Counted from the stretch's first letter, positions 45,935-59,559 are shown. The stretch: DNA of 64,000 nucleotides from Chamaea fasciata (GCA_029207755.1 JARCOQ010000001.1:92739637-92803636); one strand, 5' to 3'. Made by a program: numbers and translations. The notes: a model not told the origin generated them from the letters alone.

Positions 45935-48900
45935 TCTGGAGAGAAAGTCTGATGAATACAGCAGATGCCATACATACTTTGATAGTATTTGTATTTCTTT
46001 CTGAGCTTGGTGAGAGCCTGTCCAAGAAGGTAGAAGTGTAGAGGTTTGGGAAATCCAATACCTGGAAGAAGCAGGAATCTATTATTGTAAATGGAGAACC
46101 TGTCCTGCTGTAAGTTCTTACTTCAGCTAACTCCTTGTACCCTGGTTTTGATGGGTTAGAGATGTGGGTAATGAAAGGCACAGGAATGATAACAGTAATA
46201 ATTCTTATTACTACTATCCTGAGCCTGGCATTCTAATTTCAAAAAGCTAGAAGTTCTTGTTCAAAATAACACACATAGCAAAGTAAACAACAGATTGTAG
46301 CAAAGGCAGGCTTTCTTTTAACTACAGAACCTCCTAGTTTCAAAGGTACAGGACTGGATATTGTAGGTTATGCTGAAGGACAGGAAATAATTTGTAAGCC
46401 AATGTATACTGCTTGTGCTATCTGTAGGATGTCTGAAAGCATTAAAAATTCATGATCTTATAACAAGGAGCTACAGCAGTAACAACATCAAGCTCCAGCA
46501 ATAGTTTTCAGGTTAGTGCTCTGAAATATTTATTTTGTCTGATTTTAAAATGTTTAGTCTGGAACATTTTAAATTATACTTTCCCACTGTATATATTTGG
46601 CTTGTGGAGCCTGTCTCTCAGACTCTGGACAAGTATGGACTGCAAGTTATTCGATTTTATTGTTTAGAAAACCAGTCTATGGTAGAAGCCTAATGTAAAA
46701 AACAAAGTGTCCTTTTGAGAATGCCAGGGTCAAAGTATAAGGCTGAAAAAAAAAAAAGGGGGAAAATGAGATAATAGGAATCTTGTGAGAATTCTTTGGT
46801 GGGAATAGAGACCTCTGAAATCCAAGAACAGTGGAAATTTATGAAACAGTATCTGAATGCATGTGCTAACAGAACAAAATCTTCTGCAAAGAATCAGGAT
46901 TGAGTTCTAAAATTAATGAAATGCAATAAAAATAACAATATTTTAATTACTTAACTGACTTGTCCTTTTTATGATCAGTGGGAGCATAAAAGTCAGGGTT
47001 TTACTATTTTATTGAGGATTTGCTGTTTCAAAAAATTTGTCCTAATTTGCAAGGAAACTGAGGCAACAGAATTGTTCAGAACCAAGTTAAAAGGAACATT
47101 GAAATATCACAGTTAAATACATGGAAATTGAGCAATTAGAGCTGCCTGTTTTGGTTAGAACTGGATATTTAAATGAGGTATAAATATGTGCATTGATATA
47201 TAAACCTGGCAACTGGCTAGTACATTATATGAGAATGGAATTAATTATTTCAATATACGGGGACGGGTTCTCAATTCAACCACAGTCAAGTCAGTAGGAA
47301 TGGGAAAAAGTCCCTGATTAGGCATTGTCAACTGGAGAACAAGTAAGACAAGTTTTTCTGTGGACCATTTTTCCCTTTTATGCTGTCCTTAGCTGCTTGC
47401 TTTTCTCTGATTCTTTTTTGCCTTGCCTTTTTTCCTGTTAAGGGCCAACACTGTTTTCAGTTATAAAAGAAAGGTACAGCTGTTGGAGTGAGAGCAGAGG
47501 TTGGTTCCTGTTCTCAGGAGATATGTTTATGTCCCTATTTTCACTTCTGACAATAACAAGTGATGTGGCTAGTCTTCCACAGAGAGGGATGGTTTTAGCC
47601 AAAGGAACATTAAAAATCTTTTCGTAAAAACTTTAAAATATTTTTGTCTTTATTTTTTTTCCTGAAGAACTTCATACAAACTCTCCTGGGTACATGACAA
47701 TAAAACTTACTCTAGTGACAGACCTGCTCTAATCCAAAACTTTGTCCAGCTACGACCAGTTCTCATGCATATTTGTTTTTAAAAATTAAGACGACTTTCA
47801 CCAGTATTTTTGGTACTCTTGAGATATGATGACATTTAATCATTAAAAAAGCTTTAGACACAGCATGGGAAAGTGCTCTATTTTCTATCACCATTTCCCT
47901 TCAATTATCATATAAATGAAACCAGATAGACTGCAAAATAAAATCCACTCAACTGAAATATTTGCAGCCTTCATATACACATATTCTCCCACATTCTGCT
48001 AAAGGTCTCAGTCTCTTTCTATTCTTTCCCAACTTTAACATGACCTTTAGAGCTAACCATATCTCTGTAAGCTTTTATTATTTTTTTTGCAAAATAGATA
48101 AGTAGCTGCATTACTGAAAACAACTTAAAATGTTCAATAGACAGAAACTACTGCAAAAAAGAAGGGAATGAGTAGATACTGTGTAGGAGCTGGAATAAGA
48201 GTCCATGTTAAAAGCTTTCACGGTTTAACAGCATATCTATGGTTTGGTGATCAGCTTCTGAAAATCTGTTTAATGAGGAGATAGAGAAAAAATTTGAGCT
48301 GTGCTCCTACATCAGTGCTATTGTAGTTCCCAGCGAAGTGAACCTTCCATATTTTCTGTTGTTTCCATGAAGTCTGTCCCAGGTGACACCAGCAGTGTTT
48401 ATCCAGAAGACCAGGATGTCCCTCCCATTTATAGCTGTGAGAAAAGAAGAAATAAAGTGGATCCATGGGAATGGTTCAGGATCCCTCCCCAAAGAGAACA
48501 AGGCCCTGACTAAAGAAACCATTCAGGGATGTGTATTTACAAAATCCATTAACCACGGAAGTAAATAGAGCTTATTTATGGGTTTAAAGATGGGTTATTC
48601 TCTCTAAAGATTAATGTCCCAAATCAGAGTCTCCTGAATCATAGTTGGAGTACTTGCTAGCTGTAGTCACAAAAATTTATGAGTGCAGCTGTGGTCAAGA
48701 CTCAGCACGTTGTTGAGGTGTACAAATAAATTTTTAGTTATAAGAAAGTTAGGGTATTGTAACAAATGTGGCTGTAAACTGCATTGCGAAAAATCCAAGT
48801 GTCTGATACATGTGTTCTATTCCTCCATGTCTGAAATACCTTAGGAAGTCTTAAAACAGATTGGGAAACCTGGGTCCCCATTTTATGGCCTACAAAGTAT

Positions 48901-49313
48901 ACGGATAGGAGCAGTGTGGGATTTTTTATTACTCAGCAATGCATTATGTATTTATGTATTTTATTAGTGAAAGAACAAGATGAAAGGAAGTATATTTGTG
49001 ACCAGAGGACTGTATTTCTTTTATAATAGGTGTGTTTGACTTCTCTCATCAAGTATTGTTCAGCCTTTTTGATGTATATATTTACCCACTACCCTTTTTT
49101 TTGTGTTGCTTTCTTGCTTTGTCTGATGTGCTCCTTGCCTTTTCCCATAACAAAACATTTTTAGTTGCATCAGATTTGGGATTGTTTTTAATGGAAGAAC
49201 ATCAGACAAATGGGTATATCTGTGGGGATAAAGTTATCATGTCAACAGGACTCTTTGCAGCCATAAAAGGAGTAATGAGACCTCTCCATAAATTATGTGA
49301 GCAATGCAGGACC
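45935..49313. other. unique AT-rich sequence, no gene seen
   Basis: More than 3 kb of AT-rich unique sequence, among the poorest in open frames in the window. An A12 run lies near 46746. No repeat family or RNA gene is recognised. Confidence 0.6.
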
Positions 49314-49437
49314 TATGAACCTTGGGCAACATGGTCCAGTGGAAGGTGTCCCTGCCACCCATGGGTGGGATTGGAACTAGGTGATCTTTAGGGTCCCTTC
49401 CAGCCCAAAGCATTCTGTGATTCCACAATTCTGTGAA
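49314..49437 (+). repeat. CR1 3' end
   Basis: CTTGGGCAACATGGTCCAGT, GGAAGGTGTCCCTGCCAC, TTGGAACTAGGTGATCTTTA, GGGTCCCTTCCAGCCCAAAG and the terminal ATTCTGTGATTCCACAATTC repeats follow the CR1 3' UTR order closely. Only about 120 bases of the element were copied. It is the best preserved of the short CR1 tails here. Confidence 0.93.
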
Positions 49438-51377
49438 CCTGTGGAGAAGAAAATTGAATTTTGGGGAAGACATCTGGAAGGCACCAAGATGCTCAAGAGT
49501 CATAAATGGATCAGGGTATATTTGGTGGTGGGGCTGATGTGGGGAGCTGAGGCCAACCTAAACTCATTGCACCCAGAATACGACTCTCTTAGGGACTCTG
49601 AGAGGCAGAGAGCTGAAGAGCCAACTGGGAAAAGCAGGAGAAGTAGCATCAGAAACAGACCTGTCAGATAGCCTTTGGTCCCCAGCATTTTGGTGAGTCA
49701 CTGGAGAGAAGTAACTAGTGGTAGCTGTGCTTTACTTACTGACTTTAGTTACTGTGTGGAAACTGCCACTTGTTTCTATTAAGAACATGTTTCTTAAGTG
49801 GGATTAAGAATTTAAAAGAAAGCTGCCTGGGCACCCAGCCAAACAGAAGATATCCATTTATAGTTTAGCAATGATGAGCCAACACTGGGAATTACTAGGC
49901 CAAGTTCCTCCACGATGTAAGCTAATATAAGCAAGCCTGAGGCCCTGATGTATGAAATGAGGCTGTGTGTCCCCAAAATGTAACCGATACAAGAAAAGCT
50001 CCTTGTTGTCTGCTTGTAGAGGTTCAGTCTTAGCATAAGAAATCAGGGAATTCTGTCTGGATGGTTATTTCCTGCTGGAAATAAGGTTCATACAAGGAAG
50101 GAAAGCTGCCAAAGAGGCTGGGTTTTGTAGCTTAGAAAATGAGAACTTGCTAAAAACATGAAGATTTGCAGTGTGAGAAAAGGCAAGGAGGTATCCCCTA
50201 CTCCCTTGCATTACTGAGCTCATCAGGGAAGGGACTTGATTTTAAAGATGTGCTATTTCTTTTTAAAATGGTGAAACAGCTGGACGTCACTAGATGAAGC
50301 TGTGCAATACAAAAAATACCTACAGCAAAAAAAGTTTTAATATAGAAAAATTTAGATTTTTTTTTCTCCCCATTCTTATCACAGTTGATTTTCAGGCTTA
50401 AATATTTAAATAGTTGCACTAGCTAATTTTATATAGACATTTGCTTTACATTTTTCCTCTTCCAAAATTAGCTTTAGTTTCTTGCCCACTGATTTCCTAG
50501 CATCCTGGGAAATCATAACACACTCAAAAAATACGGTGTTTTCTTTCTCAGCACTAAGCTGATGATATTATCCTGAATTAATTAATTCTCTGAAAGCTTG
50601 AGAGGTGTGCAGTGGCTTGCCTAAAATTATATAAATGGTCCCAGACGCTGTCTGGCAACTGTCTGTTGTCCCTACCAATCAGAAGATGACTTATGTCTAT
50701 AAAGTTCTGGATTGCTCTCGGTTTAAAGGAACTTCAAAGACCTCTGTGGTCTCTGGGGACGCAGTTGCATCCTTGTGACTTGATACACCAGCAGAAGAAA
50801 AATTGATATAGCATGGAAATATATTGTCAAAGACCTATCCATTATTTACTGTTGATCGATGCTGAAAGTTGAAGTTTAAAAGTTGAGGTCAACAGTTCTT
50901 TGTCTCAGATATTTAATGGAAAACAATCAGAAGAGTTGGAGCTGGGAGGACAAGAGGTCCATTTGATGAAGCACCAATTGATCACTCCATGACTTCTCCC
51001 TTTGGGAGTGGTTGTGTGACAGAGGCTTGATTCATCATTTGTTCTGTGCAGATGGGGAGTAGTGAACGCTTTGTTGTGTTCACTTTTATTTGATTGAGCA
51101 CTGGGGACTACTAGGTCACATGGAAGGAGCAGACAGGAGTGTAAATAATTGGAGAAGATGCATGGGATTGTGGCTGCACTCTCAAATGGGCCTGAATACT
51201 TAGCTCTAATTCTGATTACATGGGATTTAATGCAATGTCACAAATAGAGAAATCTGTGTGTGTGAAAGAGATGGTACACTGTACTATGGGGAGTGCACTG
51301 GCAGGAAAAGCAACAGGTCAGTTACCATCCTCTGAATGAGTACCAGCCTCCACAAAAACCTCATGAACTGGGAATGT
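49438..51377. other. unique sequence, possibly old repeat in first 600 bp
   Basis: The part at about 49440-50060 is GC-richer and G-rich, with a word GGTCCCCAGCATTTTGGTGAG that recalls retroviral U5/leader sequence, but no LTR can be delimited. The rest is AT-rich and unique. No gene is recognised. Confidence 0.4.
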
Positions 51378-51878
51378 TTAGTTTGCTGATATACTTTCGA
51401 AAAAATACTTAATTTCCTCAAAAAGTAAAGTGGCTCTGTCAGGACAGGTGGAAGAAGAACTGGGTACAAAATGTCTAATGCTGTGCCAAAAACCCTCAAA
51501 CAACCAGCGTCTGTGATTACACTGTGCTTGTAATGGAAGTCTTTGGGAAACATGTAGAGAATATGAGCTAAATAATGGAGAACCTCTACAAACTGACAAG
51601 AAGAATATCAAGAGCAGATAGGAGTGATGAGGATGCTTGGCAGCATTTGGAGAGAGTGAGGGAAGGGTATTGCTGACCCACGTGCAGTGGGGTAGCTGCT
51701 GGGTGCCTGAGTGATATGCTGGGTTGCTCGAGGGCTTTCCTGCTCCTGGGCACAGCATGCACTTCGTTTGCCAGCTGCTGCAGTGATAACGAGAGAGATG
51801 CAATGGAGCAGTGAAGGAAAAACCTGGCAAAAGAGCTGGAACAGTGTAGTTCTCTGGTTTCCAGGCTCTTGATGGCAT
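51378..51878 (-). other. longest unexplained open frame, probably not a gene
   Basis: A 166-codon frame beginning MPSRAWKPENY is open on the minus strand in DNA that is not part of a repeat I recognise. Its translation is rich in Ser, Leu, His and Pro, with a short hydrophobic run (YLLLIFFLSV) near the middle. I see no domain, no regular codon pattern and no neighbouring exon. The likeliest explanation is chance in locally GC-richer DNA. A lineage-specific exon is possible but unsupported. Confidence 0.12.
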
Positions 51879-53728
51879 TTTAAGTATAAAGGCTAATTAA
51901 ATGGCTGAAATTTTAGGAATGAAAGGAAACATTTAATGGCGTTTTTAAAAACTGCTTTCTGAACAAAAAGGGCTGTGTACTTCATACACCTTTGTAGAAG
52001 AGATTTCAGCATCATTGACTTTTGCAGCATTTGAAGGCACACTGTTATGTTTGAAAAAGGTCCATCCAAGGTGAGATAATTATCTTTCAGGTAACATACC
52101 TTAGAATATAGGGATTTTGGCTAAAAATGTGGTACTTTAAACCATTTACCATTAGATTTCTTTCATCAGTTCCACAAGGATATCGGTGTTAAATGCATGA
52201 GATTGCAGGTGCTTTTTAGGCTGGTCTAGACCTGCACATGAAATCATAAACAAAATGACACTTTTAATACTATACTAGCTGATACTCTTGTGCTTTCTAA
52301 TTTTTGCAGAATTATGCCCTTGAGGATGAGTGAAGTTAATCATATTTGGTTTAAGAGACAACAGAAATTCGTGTCTGATATTGGAGTTATTAATGATGTC
52401 TAATTAATATACCCATTAAAAGTTTGCAAGATTATTCTAGCAAGTAAATTGTAATCAAGTTTTAATCGAAATTTTTTTCAAAAATTGGTTTTCCAGACTT
52501 CAAGAAAGGATTTTAAATAGAGTGCAGTTAATAAAAAATCCCAATCAGTATTATTTGTATGAAGTAGCAGGCTGAGGGTTTGGTAGCAGGATCCTAAATC
52601 TTTTTTCTTTACCTTTCCAGTGTGACTGTAATCCTTCATGGTTTTAATGACTAATCCTTACAATATGTTGTCTGAATGCTAAGATACATTAAATTTCTGA
52701 GTCCTGGATTGGTTCAGCTGAGCATCTACCCGTGCTGTAGAAAGAGTGGGTATTATGTGACATGCATCAATCATAGAAGGAATGCCAGACTCCCCAGAAG
52801 GTCATGGGGGAGAGAGCAAGGATTGAAGGGAAGGAGAATGGGAAAGATCACTGAGATTGTGGCCAGGCTCCTCAATAAAAACCAGAGCCAGGTGGCATGG
52901 ACTGAGTCATGTGCACCCTGTCTGGGGAGAGCTCCCTGCAGGGCTACACAGCATTTTGTTTTCTCTTTCAGGCATCACAGGGTCTCACTCCATCATTGTT
53001 ATTTTTGTTGCTGCCAGTTACTGAAATATTTTATATCATGAAATGGAAGGTATTTGCTACATGTATGACTGTAGCTTGTGGGCATGCTGGAGTGTTTCAG
53101 AGAACAACATCCAAAGTTGTTAAAGACTTAGGATAACCTGTTCACAAAAAGATATGGCAATTCAGACACTGAGATTCTTTGTATAGTGAAGAGTCCAGTA
53201 CATTTTACATCTGGACATGGCAGAACAGAGAAGCTGCTTAAGCCAGAAAGAAACTCTCAGGATAGATGCGTTTGTTTTTTTTTTTTCAGATTTAGGCATT
53301 TTCTTGTGGGTGAGGCAAAGATGTATGCATTGATGAAGCCAGGATTTTATGATTGAAACACAATTTTGGACTGAATTACTCAAATTGTTTCTGTGAATAT
53401 GAACTCCTGACTTATTTTTTTAGCTCTAACAATGACCGAGCAGTCAGTTTTACCTCCTTGACAAAAGAAAGAATTACAAATTGAAATACTTACTTGCACA
53501 CAAACACAGACATGGCATGAGACTAATTTGTGAAGTCTCAGGCATGTGGAGGAGATGGACTATAACGTTTGCAGCTTGGCTAGACTGGCCTATGGGCACA
53601 CACAAAGTGCTTTGATTTACTTTGGTGGCTATGGTGCAAAAGTCTGCAGCCTCTAAAGTGTTCAGCAGCCTTTCCAAAGAAAATCTTGCTTGTGTTTAAG
53701 TACCAGATTTGCTTTCTGTTTATTTTTG
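51879..53728. other. unique sequence, no gene seen
   Basis: Mostly AT-rich. A GC-richer piece at about 52720-52970 carries a 121-codon plus-strand frame (52676-53041) without recognisable motifs. TTTTCTCTTTCAG at about 52960-52972 looks like a splice acceptor but no exon can be built on it. Confidence 0.5.
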
Positions 53729-53765
53729 GTTTCTTTTTTTTTTTGTTGTTGTTGTTGTTTTTTTT
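53729..53765. repeat. T-run with (GTT)5
   Basis: A T11-12 run is followed by five GTT units (about 53745-53759) and another T-run. The antisense frame reads as poly-Asn/Lys for this reason. Confidence 0.92.
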
Positions 53766-54009
53766 CACAAATACACGCTTTGTATATGTAGCTCCATGTG
53801 TTGTGCTTATGGTTGCACAGAGAGTCTGTCACAGAGACCTGAATCCCTCACTAGAGGCATAATTACTGGGCTGTAACTTACTCATCTCCAAGCCCACTGA
53901 AATCACAGGGGTTTGTGATTTCACATCAAAATCGAAAATGATTTTCACAAAAAAATTGTCTTTTTGTCAGACAATTGAGTAGCTGAGGTGAATGACTCCA
54001 GTATCAATG
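53766..54009. other. unique sequence, no gene seen
   Basis: Short unique stretch just before the large CR1 copy. The CR1 boundary could lie anywhere between about 53990 and 54030. Confidence 0.5.
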
Positions 54010-54872
54010 GGATTCTTAGTGGGCTGCTCTCGGTGCACAGGATGGATTGCCAAACTGGGGAAACAGAAGGATATGAACAGACTGGATCAATGGACAAAGG
54101 CCAATAGGATGATGTTCAACAAGGCCAAGTGCTGGGTGCTGCACTTGGGTTGCAACAATGCCATGCTTTGCCACAGGCTGGGTGCAGAGTGGCTGCAAAA
54201 CTGCCCAGCAGAAAAGGACCTGGGGGTGCTGGTTGGCAGTTGTTGAGCATGAGCCAGCAGTGCCCAGGTGGCCAAGAAGGCCATTGGCATACTGGCCTGT
54301 GTCAGCAATAGTGTGGCCAGCAGGATCAGGACAGTGATTGTCCCCTGTACTTTGCAATGGTGAGGCCACATCTCCAATCTAGTTTTGGGTCCCTCACTTG
54401 AAGAAAGACGCTGAGGTGCTGGAGTGTTTCCAGAGAAGGATGGTGGAGCTGGGGAAGGGTCTGGAGCACAAGTCCTATGAGGAGAAACTGAGAGAGCTGG
54501 GGGTGTTTAGTCCGGAAAAAAGGGAGGCTCAGGGGGGAGCTTATCACTCTACAACAACCTGAAAGGACGATGTGGTGAGGTGGAGGTCAGCCTCTTCTGT
54601 CAAGTGACAAGTGATAGGACAAGAGGTAATGGACACAAGTTGTCCCAGGGAAGGTTTAGGCTGGATTTTAGGAAAGAAAATTCTTCACCAGCAGAGCTGT
54701 CAAGTATTGGAACAAGCTGCCCAGGAAAGAGGTTAAGTGACCAACCATGGAGGTATTTTTAAAGATATGTGGATGAGGAACATGGTTTAATGTTGGATAG
54801 TGCTGGGTTAATGGTTGGACTTGATGACCTTAAAGGTCTTTTCCAAGCTAAACATGTTATGCTTCTATGAAT
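54010..54872 (+). repeat. CR1 LINE fragment with reverse-transcriptase C-terminus
   Basis: About 860 bases of a CR1 element in plus orientation. The first 230 bases still read as CR1 ORF2 protein (MMFNKAKCWVLHLG followed by AEKDLGVLV), which in the family lies just after the catalytic domain. The frame then breaks after LVGSC at a TGA (54244-54246). Further words such as TGAGCCAGCAGTGCCCAGGT, TGTCAGCAATAGTGTGGCC, AAGGGTCTGGAGCACAAGTC, CAAGTGATAGGACAAGAGG and GGTTTAGGCTGGATTTTAGG match the rest of ORF2. The copy ends with TTGGACTTGATGACCTTAAA and a CTTCTATGAA tail. It is 5'-truncated, broken by indels, and incapable of movement. The tail type agrees with the copy at position 1. Confidence 0.95.
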
Positions 54873-55850
54873 TTTGTGTTATACAGTTGCAAGTAGCTGA
54901 AACTTGTGGTTTAAGCAGTTGTTGCACCTTCTGCTGCATCTTAGTAATTGAGTGAAAAAGGTCATACAATGGGCACACTCAGAGACTAACTAAAGGAGCT
55001 GGCAATGTCATTACAGCAATTTTATTTATCATTGCTTTGGAGACTGTCAGTGCAGGCCCACATCACAGCTGAAATAGTGGAAACACACAGTTTTCAGGAG
55101 AAACAATTTCTTAACCTGCTGTAGCCCAGCTACTTGAAATGGTCTTTACAATGCATTTGGGTAAGGGTTAGGAGCTTCTAATGATATCTTGCCAAAATTA
55201 CCACATTACAAAATTTCAGAAGCTTCTCAATTTGTAGGTATACAAGTAAGTTAAATGAAATATGAGGAAATCCTATGAAGATATTAATATATTTAATAAG
55301 ACAATTATATTAGCTAGGGGCTGCCAAGGTGTAAAAGGCTAGAAGGGAGCCTTTTTTAAAATGCAGCATTCCCCAGGCACTTGGGGAAGATTGGGAAGAT
55401 TACCATGATTTCTAGCAACCTATATTTTGTCTTGCCCAGGTCCCTACTAACACATGTATTTTGTTTCAATCAGTGCACCTTTCATGTCACATATTGATAA
55501 AATTATATCAATAATGTAGGACTGCATTTATGAAATTCCAGATTTTCAGCTATTATGTTATACTATAACAGTACCTGCAAGGTACTGCAAGGGATTCATA
55601 CTTATGGAAATAGTATTTGGGTTTTTTTTTATTCCCAGCTGCATGTCTCCAAACTTCTCTGAAAAATCTGAAAAGACTTTGTTTTGACCATCCAAAATTT
55701 TCCTTCAAAAGTCTGTATATTCATATCTCTGTGTACTTGGAGAGATCGGCTATATTTTCATTATTAATTATGATACTACCAAACCCGTTGTTTAGAATTA
55801 GTTAAAACAAAAGAGGAAATAGAAAGGAAAATCCTTGCACAGAGCCATTC
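54873..55850. other. unique sequence, no gene seen
   Basis: AT-rich unique DNA after the CR1 tail. No gene is recognised. Confidence 0.6.
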
Positions 55851-55877
55851 TTTAGTATAGTACTTTAGTATAGTATA
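55851..55877. repeat. TTTAGTATAGTA direct repeat
   Basis: TTTAGTATAGTA occurs twice, about 14 bases apart (CTTTAGTATAGTACTTTAGT and onwards). A trivial local duplication. Confidence 0.8.
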
Positions 55878-58800
55878 ATTCTGTAGTTTAAAAATATCAG
55901 CCAAATTTAGCTTTACAGTGACTGAAAACTGGAATTTATCCACACATTTTGGAAATAATTTATTTGTAGAATTTTAAGCCAATTATGATTAATATCAATC
56001 TAAAGTCTTCAGTATGAATTATCTGTAGGAAGTCCAAAAGCTGATGAGTTGCATCTGCTTTTCTTTCTATTGTCTTAGTATAATTTATTTAATACTAATT
56101 TGAAGGTGGGCAATGTAAGGTAGGAAGTAGGTGGTCTTAGAGAGTTTCAGAAATCATTTGGGTTTTTTTTTAGCAGCATCTGTCTTAGAGAACATAAAAC
56201 ACCCTGTGATCTATATTGTACCTGAACATTGATTACATCATGTTAAACTGAGTTTACTTAATTAAAGAAGATGAGAAAATAAGTAACTATGTTCATCTTA
56301 TATATAACCAAATTAAAGATTTCCTTATAGTTTCAATGTGTCTGACACCAGTCTAAGTGGAAGGAAAGACAATAATTTGCAAATTTTAATCTGGAGGTTA
56401 GGGACCCCTGTCAGAGTAACAGCCTGGCCTGGGTCAGCCAGAAGAAATAGAGAGGAGAAAAACAATTAAAAAAGCAGTTGACTACAAAATGAAATTTGTC
56501 TCATTGTCACTTAAGGTTGTCTTCATGCCTGTCTGTAGGCAAGAGGTCAGCCTGGAAGTGAAGGAGGTTAGGGAGCAAATATGTCTCACTAAGGATCAAG
56601 ACAGTTTTCTTTCCTTAGTAACAGGAGCAATTGTAATATATATTTATGAAGATCCCACATGGCATATCCCCATTACAAAATTCCAGGTGTCCTTTTGCTA
56701 GAAGCACTGCAGGCAGTGCTATCTAAAGGTTGTCCTCAAAGACGAGCTGTGTACAGAGCATGAGGAGCACTTAATGAAATAACTCACTACAACATATTGA
56801 TTTTGAAGGCAATGGGGCAGGAAAGGATTTTCAGCAAAACTAAGACTTCTCAGTAGAAACAGCTGCAGTGGTGGGGCTTATGTAAGCTCTTTGTCAGGAT
56901 CAAGGGTAAGCTGTAAGTGTTTCCTTTTCTGAGCTTACTGAAATGTCAAATGTAAAACAGCAATGTGAACGAACTTTTGTGCTTGCACCAGCTATAAATT
57001 CCACTGTCTCACAATATTGCTGAGGTGACAGTAACCTTGGAAAGACCTCTGCATGAACTGTGGTTACTGTGCTTACATGTATATGTTTAAAACCAACTCA
57101 ATATCATGTGTTTTCAGTTGAGTTTTGCGTTAACCAGACCACGGCAACAGTAAGAGACGAGAGCAGGGCAATATTAGTTTAAACTGGGTGGGTTTTAGGG
57201 AAGATTTTCATCTTGGCCCAACATCTTCCGCAAGAAACAGGAAAGCTCCTGTTTTCTGCATGAATAGGCTGTGGATGCACCCTCTGAGTGTTGCAGGATC
57301 CTGCCTATGTAAAAGACTGGAGTGATATGCCTCTCTTCAGGAGGTAATTGCCTCCCTTTTTGATTCCTCTGCTGAATGGGAGCTGAGTGTGTTTGTTTAT
57401 GAACAATGAGGCAGATCAAAGATTAGCAAACGTATCAGTGTATGGTTTCTTAATCATGAAGGCTCTTGAATTATTATAAAATTCACTGTTTTCAGTTTTT
57501 AGAGTCTCTGCTGTTTTGGTCCTCAGAAAAAAAAGACATTCTGATCATATTTTACCACAGATTGGTTTGAAAAGATGAAGTGGTTCCTCAAAAGATGTGT
57601 GATTGAGCAGTGCTATTAGAAGGACAAGCAGTTTCAGCCTTCCTTTACACATGAACTAATAAAATCACTTTACATCAGCACAGAAGATGGAAAGAGTAAC
57701 TCCTGAATGAACAGGGTGAACTAGGAAAATCTTGGGGAAAGAAGGCAGGAAGGCTTCTAATTCCACAGAAGAGGAAAGTGGAAGTATTGTTATTTTGGAC
57801 ACGTAATTGCAGAAAAATTTCTGTTGAAAAAGAGAGCATTTCAGCTGAGTATCCAGTTCCCCTGTGAGATTTAATTCATTTTGGTTGTGAGGTGCTTCTG
57901 GGAAGCAGAATTCTAGTCGCCTCAGAAAACGTGTGTTGTTATAGTAAAAGCAATGATAATACATTCTGTGGCGGAATGAGACAAGTGCGATCAGAGTGAC
58001 ATTGTGTCAACCATGCCAGAAGTGCAGAGTATTGGGTCTGGCCCCATATGTCAATGACTGAAATATGATTGATTACACACTAAGTTGGCAATGTGTCTTT
58101 AACAGTTTAACCTATCTGCATGTATGAGCAGCTGACAACTTTTCCTTTCCTTGACTTGGTAGAGGGAGAGACATTTTGTTCCCCGTGTTCACCCACATCC
58201 TGGTAATGAGTGAGTTCTGAATTCAGTGGCAAAGCAAGAAATGTAGTCCTGGTCTCTGAAAAACAGTGCCTTTAATGTTGGGCCAGTCTTCCTCAGTCTG
58301 TGCATATGTGCCCATTGGCAGCTTAGGAATGAAGCACAGTTGGTAGGATTCCACTCTGGACAATGTGAACTGATCAAATAAGCTGGAAAACAGGATCCTG
58401 GTCAGATAGAACAGCAGTATCATGAGGGTACACACAATGTGCTCTGGTTGCCTCTTGCAGTATCATAAATTAGGATCAAAAAGAGAATTGCATTGCTGAT
58501 GCAGTTATCATCTTCCCTTACCTCCCTCCCCCAAAATCCTTGTTCCATTTTGCCATGCTACGAATAAATGCTGGGCTGGCTCACAGGATTGGCACTGGGA
58601 CACTCAGCCCAGCCTAGGCAGGCTGCTCTGCTTTAGTTTTACTTGGTAGTGTGGCAACTGTTGCTCTCATCTGCCTTGTTCTTCAGCCTGTTGCAAAATG
58701 AGTTTGCATCATTTTCCGTGTTGCAAAGATTGTCCCTGGTAAGTGCTGTGGCAGATTATGTGCACTCATGAATCACCAAATGTCTTCTGTATGTGTCTTA

Positions 58801-59559
58801 CATCTTCCTGCCTTGCTAAGCTGCACTGGTGTTCAGCTCCATTTCAGGACAAATCTGTACTAAGTCTGAATAGTTATACCAGTATGTTATGATGGCACAT
58901 GCCTTCATGATTGCAGTGCTTTTACACAGGCAAAGTTGCAGCACTGCCAAGACTTATTCAAGTTTCCCCAGCACTCCCCTGAGTATATGTAGCTGTGCTA
59001 GCCAAAGCATGATTTTAATAGCATATCTTATAAACTTTTTTTTTGGTACAGTTTTGTTTTGTTGGTATGAAGTCAAGAAACCTTTGACCAGCTGATCTTT
59101 GCCAGCAAAATATGTACTGTAATTCTGTCTTCATCTGCAGGAACCATAAGTTAAACAAAAACTTTTTACTGTACAGTGTAAATAATGGCTTCTGTAGTTT
59201 TTAAACAGTGGCAAGATGTGTATTCATAAAACTGTTACTGTGGTGCACAAAGCATACTTCTGTCTTTCTATGAAGTTTCAAAATATATATTGTAGACCTT
59301 TATTTTTGTTTCATTGCTTTACCACCCTTCTCCAGCAAAACACATACTAAACCTCTCACTTCCAAAGAAGCAAACACAAATCCAGAGGATGAACTCCAAC
59401 TATCTTTACAGATCTTTGTCTAAGGCAGAGGCTACAGGTTTTCAGTGATGGCAACCTTCACTGTAGAAGATGAACTAAGCAAATGTGTGAATTCTGCCAC
59501 ATTAATCATAATGCCACAAATCCACTGGAAGCACAGAGTGGTTTCATTTACCCTAAGCT
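55878..59559. other. unique sequence, no gene seen
   Basis: Nearly 4 kb without repeats or a defensible gene. The longest frame is 99 codons (57665-57964, antisense) and has no domain I recognise. Confidence 0.55.

Noticed and set aside
54016..54377. Overlapping 96- and 117-codon minus-strand frames
   Set aside because: They are antisense to CR1 ORF2 and reflect its codon composition.
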